Source of the DNA: Ignavibacteriota bacterium
Lineage (GTDB): Bacteria; Bacteroidota; Ignavibacteria; UBA10030; SZUA-254
DNA: 64,000 bases
Direction: 5' to 3'
Assembly: GCA_016212665.1 (NCBI GenBank)
Contig: JACREZ010000015.1
Location: forward strand, 1-64,000
Part shown: positions 62,046 through 64,000 of the stretch, piece after piece
Layout: every line of letters starts with the position of its first letter
Numbering within the stretch: the first letter of the stretch is position 1
The notes under the pieces: generated by a model
Told to the model about the DNA's origin: nothing
Seen by the model: the letters and a program-made list of their open reading frames with translations, nothing else
The model's database searches: none
Made by a program: the position numbers and the translations under genes

Positions 62046-62080
62046 TTGACCCTTATGAAAAATTATCGTATCATTGTACC

Positions 62081-62734
62081 ATGAATACTAAAATACTCCT
62101 TGTGGATGACCACCTGATTTTACGGGAAGGTCTTCGTAGCATGTTATCGAAACAACCCGATTTTGAAATTATCGGGGAAGCGGAAAACGGAACGCTCGCC
62201 ATTGAACAAGCCGAGAAGTTACATCCGCATGTCATCGTGATGGATGTATCCCTTCCCGATATTAACGGAATCGAAGCGACGAAAACAATACTTTCATTCA
62301 GCCCGGCAACGAAAATCATTGCTCTCTCGATGCATTCCGAAAAACGATTTGTCATGAATATGCTTCGTGCAGGCGCCTCCGGTTACTTACTGAAAGATTG
62401 CGCGTTCGAAGAATTGATTTCAGCAATTCGATTCGTGTTGACGGGAAATCTCTACATCAGTCCAACGCTCGGGAGCGAGATTATTAAAGATTACCTGAAA
62501 CAAATTTCTCACCTGCCGGATGATGAAATAGATGTTCTTACACCGAAGGAACGGGAAATTCTCAAACTTCTTGCTTCCGGGAAAGCCCTGAAAGAAATTG
62601 CCTACGATTTGAACATCAGTGTGAAGACTGCGGAAACGCATCGCCAGCACATCACGGAAAAATTGGGGATTTACACCACAGCCGAGTTGACGCAATACGC
62701 TATCGTGAAGGGCGTTATCGTGTTGGGAAAATAA
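62081..62734 (+). CDS. NarL/LuxR-family response regulator, partner of copy 2 kinase
   Basis: 217 aa. Receiver: LLVDDHLILREG, phospho-accepting Asp55 in VIVMDVSLPD, Lys in GYLLKDC. DNA-binding domain: LTPKEREILKLLASGKALKEI...NISVKTAETHRQHITEKL. It begins 35 bp after the kinase without a clear Shine-Dalgarno. Operator-like palindromes occur directly downstream, which it may bind. Confidence 0.95.
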   Translation: MNTKILLVDDHLILREGLRSMLSKQPDFEIIGEAENGTLAIEQAEKLHPHVIVMDVSLPDINGIEATKTILSFSPATKIIALSMHSEKRFVMNMLRAGASGYLLKDCAFEELISAIRFVLTGNLYISPTLGSEIIKDYLKQISHLPDDEIDVLTPKEREILKLLASGKALKEIAYDLNISVKTAETHRQHITEKLGIYTTAELTQYAIVKGVIVLGK

Positions 62735-62772
62735 CCCCCGCTCCGATTTTTTCTTTCTCCCGGCTGATTTTC

Positions 62773-62888
62773 ATCAGGGTTTTCGGAAACGTTCCTCTTG
62801 AAAATTCAGTTTTCCATCAGGGAATTCCTGATAGAACATGTCAGTTATATCAGGGAAACCCTGACATACCGTATCAGGAATTTCCCTA
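62773..62888. promoter_or_regulatory. Operator-like palindrome array
   Basis: Variants of ATCAGGGAATTCCTGAT occur at 62816-62832 (perfect 6-bp arms), 62849-62865 (TCAGGG-AAA-CCCTGA, perfect) and about 62873-62888 (TCAGGAATTTCCCTA). A half-site, ATCAGGG, lies at 62773. The last copy abuts the -35 box of the promoter at 62889. Centres are about 33 and 24 bp apart. Confidence 0.6.
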
Positions 62889-62917
62889 TTGACTCACCCT
62901 CGCACACATTGTATATT
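62889..62917 (+). promoter_or_regulatory. Sigma70-type promoter downstream of the operator array
   Basis: TTGACT (62889-62894), exactly 17 bp, TATATT (62912-62917). The same -10 box occurs at 54.90 kb. Predicted transcription start near 62924. Confidence 0.7.
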
Positions 62918-62923
62918 GTACCA

Positions 62924-63155
62924 ACTTCTTTCGGTAGTTTTCATTTGCCGTGGATACGTGGATTAAGTTAAGATTCAATTGTTGCACGTTCAGGAGGAAC
63001 ACAGTGTAACAGGAAGTTGGAACAAAAGTACCTCACAAGCGAATGAAAATTCATTCTCCTGTTCGACAGGAGGTCGAAGCAGGAGAAACCGGAAGCAGGA
63101 ATTCGTCAAAAATACAACCCGCTCATTCAGGAGGAAGAGCGGGTTTATTTTTTTT
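62924..63155 (+). ncRNA. Candidate regulated small RNA
   Basis: The interval is bounded by a good promoter and a strong terminator and holds no convincing ORF. Internal pairing includes TTCTCCTG-TTCGA-CAGGAGG and a GGAGGAACACAG segment that is purine-rich like an anti-Shine-Dalgarno target. Size about 230 nt. An 83-codon frame beginning 63043 runs straight through the terminator and is not credible. Confidence 0.45.
63116..63155 (+). terminator. Rho-independent terminator
   Basis: AACCCGCTC (63116-63124) and GAGCGGGTT (63137-63145) are exact complements, followed by TATTTTTTTT. Confidence 0.92.
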
Positions 63156-63160
63156 GAGCG

Positions 63161-63279
63161 TGTTGCCGAATATCGAAAAGTGTCTTTGCGAGGAGCGAAG
63201 CGACGAAGCAATCCCGCATTCCACTCTACTTTCAATAGTGAGATTGCTTTGCTGCGCTCGCAATGACCATTCGGCAACA
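63161..63279. mobile_element. MITE-like inverted-repeat element
   Basis: TGTTGCCGAAT (63161-63171) and ATTCGGCAACA (63269-63279) are exact complements. Inside, TTGCGAGGAGCGAAGCGACG with AAGCAATC mirrors GATTGCTTTGCTGCGCTCGCAA. Sequences of this TTGCGAGGAGCGAAGC type are familiar as dispersed repeats in environmental genomes. No gene. Confidence 0.65.
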
Positions 63280-63475
63280 TGCTTTTATGGTTGAATGAGA
63301 GTGAAATTACCACTAAAAACAGGCAGTTCTGTTTGTCTATTCAATGATTTTTTACTACACTTACACAGCGAGGATGTCTGAAGTGTGCTGTTATGGGCTG
63401 TATGGACGCACACACAACTCCCACTCTCAAAAGATTCTTAAAATTATTCAATCAATTTTTTTGAAAGGATGCAAG

Positions 63476-64000
63476 ATGGGCAACAACATCATTCAACAAC
63501 AAACGGGGGCAAATGGCATACGGGAGGACGAACAACAACACAAACCAACGGTTTGGATTGTCGAGGATGAGTTATCGTGTAGAACGATCTTTCAGGAAGT
63601 TGTCAACAGTTCTGAACACTATGTTTGTCCTTGCGCGTTCGAGTCGTGCGAGGAAGCATTTGAGAGGTTGGAGGGAGAGAAACCTCCGCGTTTTTTCGTT
63701 TTAGATTTGCACTTTGGAAAGAATATGAATGGGCTTGAGTTGCTGGAGGTAATCCGGAAAAAGATGCCGGAGACAAAAGTTCTTGTCATCACGGGCGATA
63801 AAACACCGGCGACGATGAATACTGCTATTCAACGCGGCGCGGCAGGGTACTTGGTCAAGATAATTGATCTCGAGGAAATAATTCTCTCGCTCGATGAAAT
63901 TGCAGGAGGAAAAATTCCGATAAGCGCAGAGATGGCGCGGCACGCGCTCCACCTCGTTCCCGAACCTCTCGATGAAAAAGAGAAGCAGTCCCTGACGCCA
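63476..64000 (+). CDS. Response regulator, 3' truncated by the window edge
   Basis: An open frame of 175 codons from ATG 63476 to the end of the window, preceded by GAAAGGA. After a 25-residue Gln-rich lead comes a receiver domain: VWIVEDELSCRTIF with the acidic pair, VLDLHFGKNMNGLELL with the phospho-accepting Asp, VLVITGD and GYLVKII with the conserved Lys. The last residues, EKEKQSLTP, look like the start of a LuxR-type DNA-binding domain, as in the two complete regulators nearby. No kinase gene is adjacent. Confidence 0.88.
   Translation, partial: MGNNIIQQQTGANGIREDEQQHKPTVWIVEDELSCRTIFQEVVNSSEHYVCPCAFESCEEAFERLEGEKPPRFFVLDLHFGKNMNGLELLEVIRKKMPETKVLVITGDKTPATMNTAIQRGAAGYLVKIIDLEEIILSLDEIAGGKIPISAEMARHALHLVPEPLDEKEKQSLTP

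Noticed and set aside
63043-63294. 83-codon plus-strand frame
   Set aside because: It passes through a strong terminator and into a MITE-like element, so it is not a plausible gene.

Overview
The window is bacterial, moderately A+T-rich, gene-dense, and most likely from the Ignavibacteria or a close relative in the Bacteroidota/Chlorobiota (FCB) group. The evidence is several secreted proteins ending in the NYPNPFNP-type C-terminal domain of type IX secretion (T9SS), a PorV-like outer-membrane protein, and two very large propeller-type sensor kinases. No rRNA, tRNA or CRISPR array was seen.

Layout. 1-0.9 kb: tail of a T9SS cargo gene, a terminator and endonuclease III. 0.9-21.8 kb: a purine-catabolism cluster of the selenium-linked yge/ygf type. 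It holds a shortened YgfK, a molybdenum hydroxylase, a fold-type-II PLP enzyme, a PduS/RnfC-like iron-sulfur flavoprotein, a PduT-like microcompartment protein, YgeY, YgeW, XdhC, a secreted amidohydrolase-like protein and molybdenum-cofactor genes (mocA, moeA, moaD, moaE). Passengers interrupt it: a GxxExxY cassette with inverted ends, MntA/HepT, a VapBC-type pair and a T9SS propeller protein. 22.0-29.4 kb: a metal-binding repeat protein, then a compact minus-strand operon running S9 peptidase, two toxin-antitoxin (TA) pairs, dnaX, a PorV-like protein and a lipoprotein. 29.5-35.6 kb: an ATPase behind a 38-bp palindrome, a decayed LuxR fragment, two tandem DAHP synthases behind a Phe/Tyr leader-peptide attenuator, a glcD-like oxidase and a DUF433/DUF5615 pair. 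35.8-41.3 kb: a more A+T-rich stretch with a phosphofructokinase, a 21-bp-period repeat and a bicistron of an NdpA-like protein and a RelA/SpoT-type synthetase. 41.3-44.7 kb: OPT transporter and PepT. 44.9-64.0 kb: two paralogous propeller histidine kinase/NarL regulator pairs, T9SS cargo, a DUF4062 protein, a tricorn-like protease, a candidate small RNA with operator-like repeats, and a truncated third response regulator.

How the genes fit together. The hydroxylase lacks an FAD domain and YgfK lacks the part that normally binds FAD and NAD(P)H. The PduS-PduT pair next door is therefore a plausible replacement electron carrier for purine oxidation, with YgeW, YgeY and the PLP enzyme acting on ring-opened products and the moa/moe/moc genes supplying cofactor. 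This is inference from gene content.

The most notable observations are the PduS/PduT purine module, the GxxExxY cassette that supplies the last codons of the hydroxylase, the apparently leaderless Phe/Tyr attenuator before aroF, palindromic elements inserted in frame inside genes, a bacterial-type dnaX frameshift signal, the NdpA-RelA/SpoT bicistron, and the candidate small RNA at 62.9-63.2 kb.
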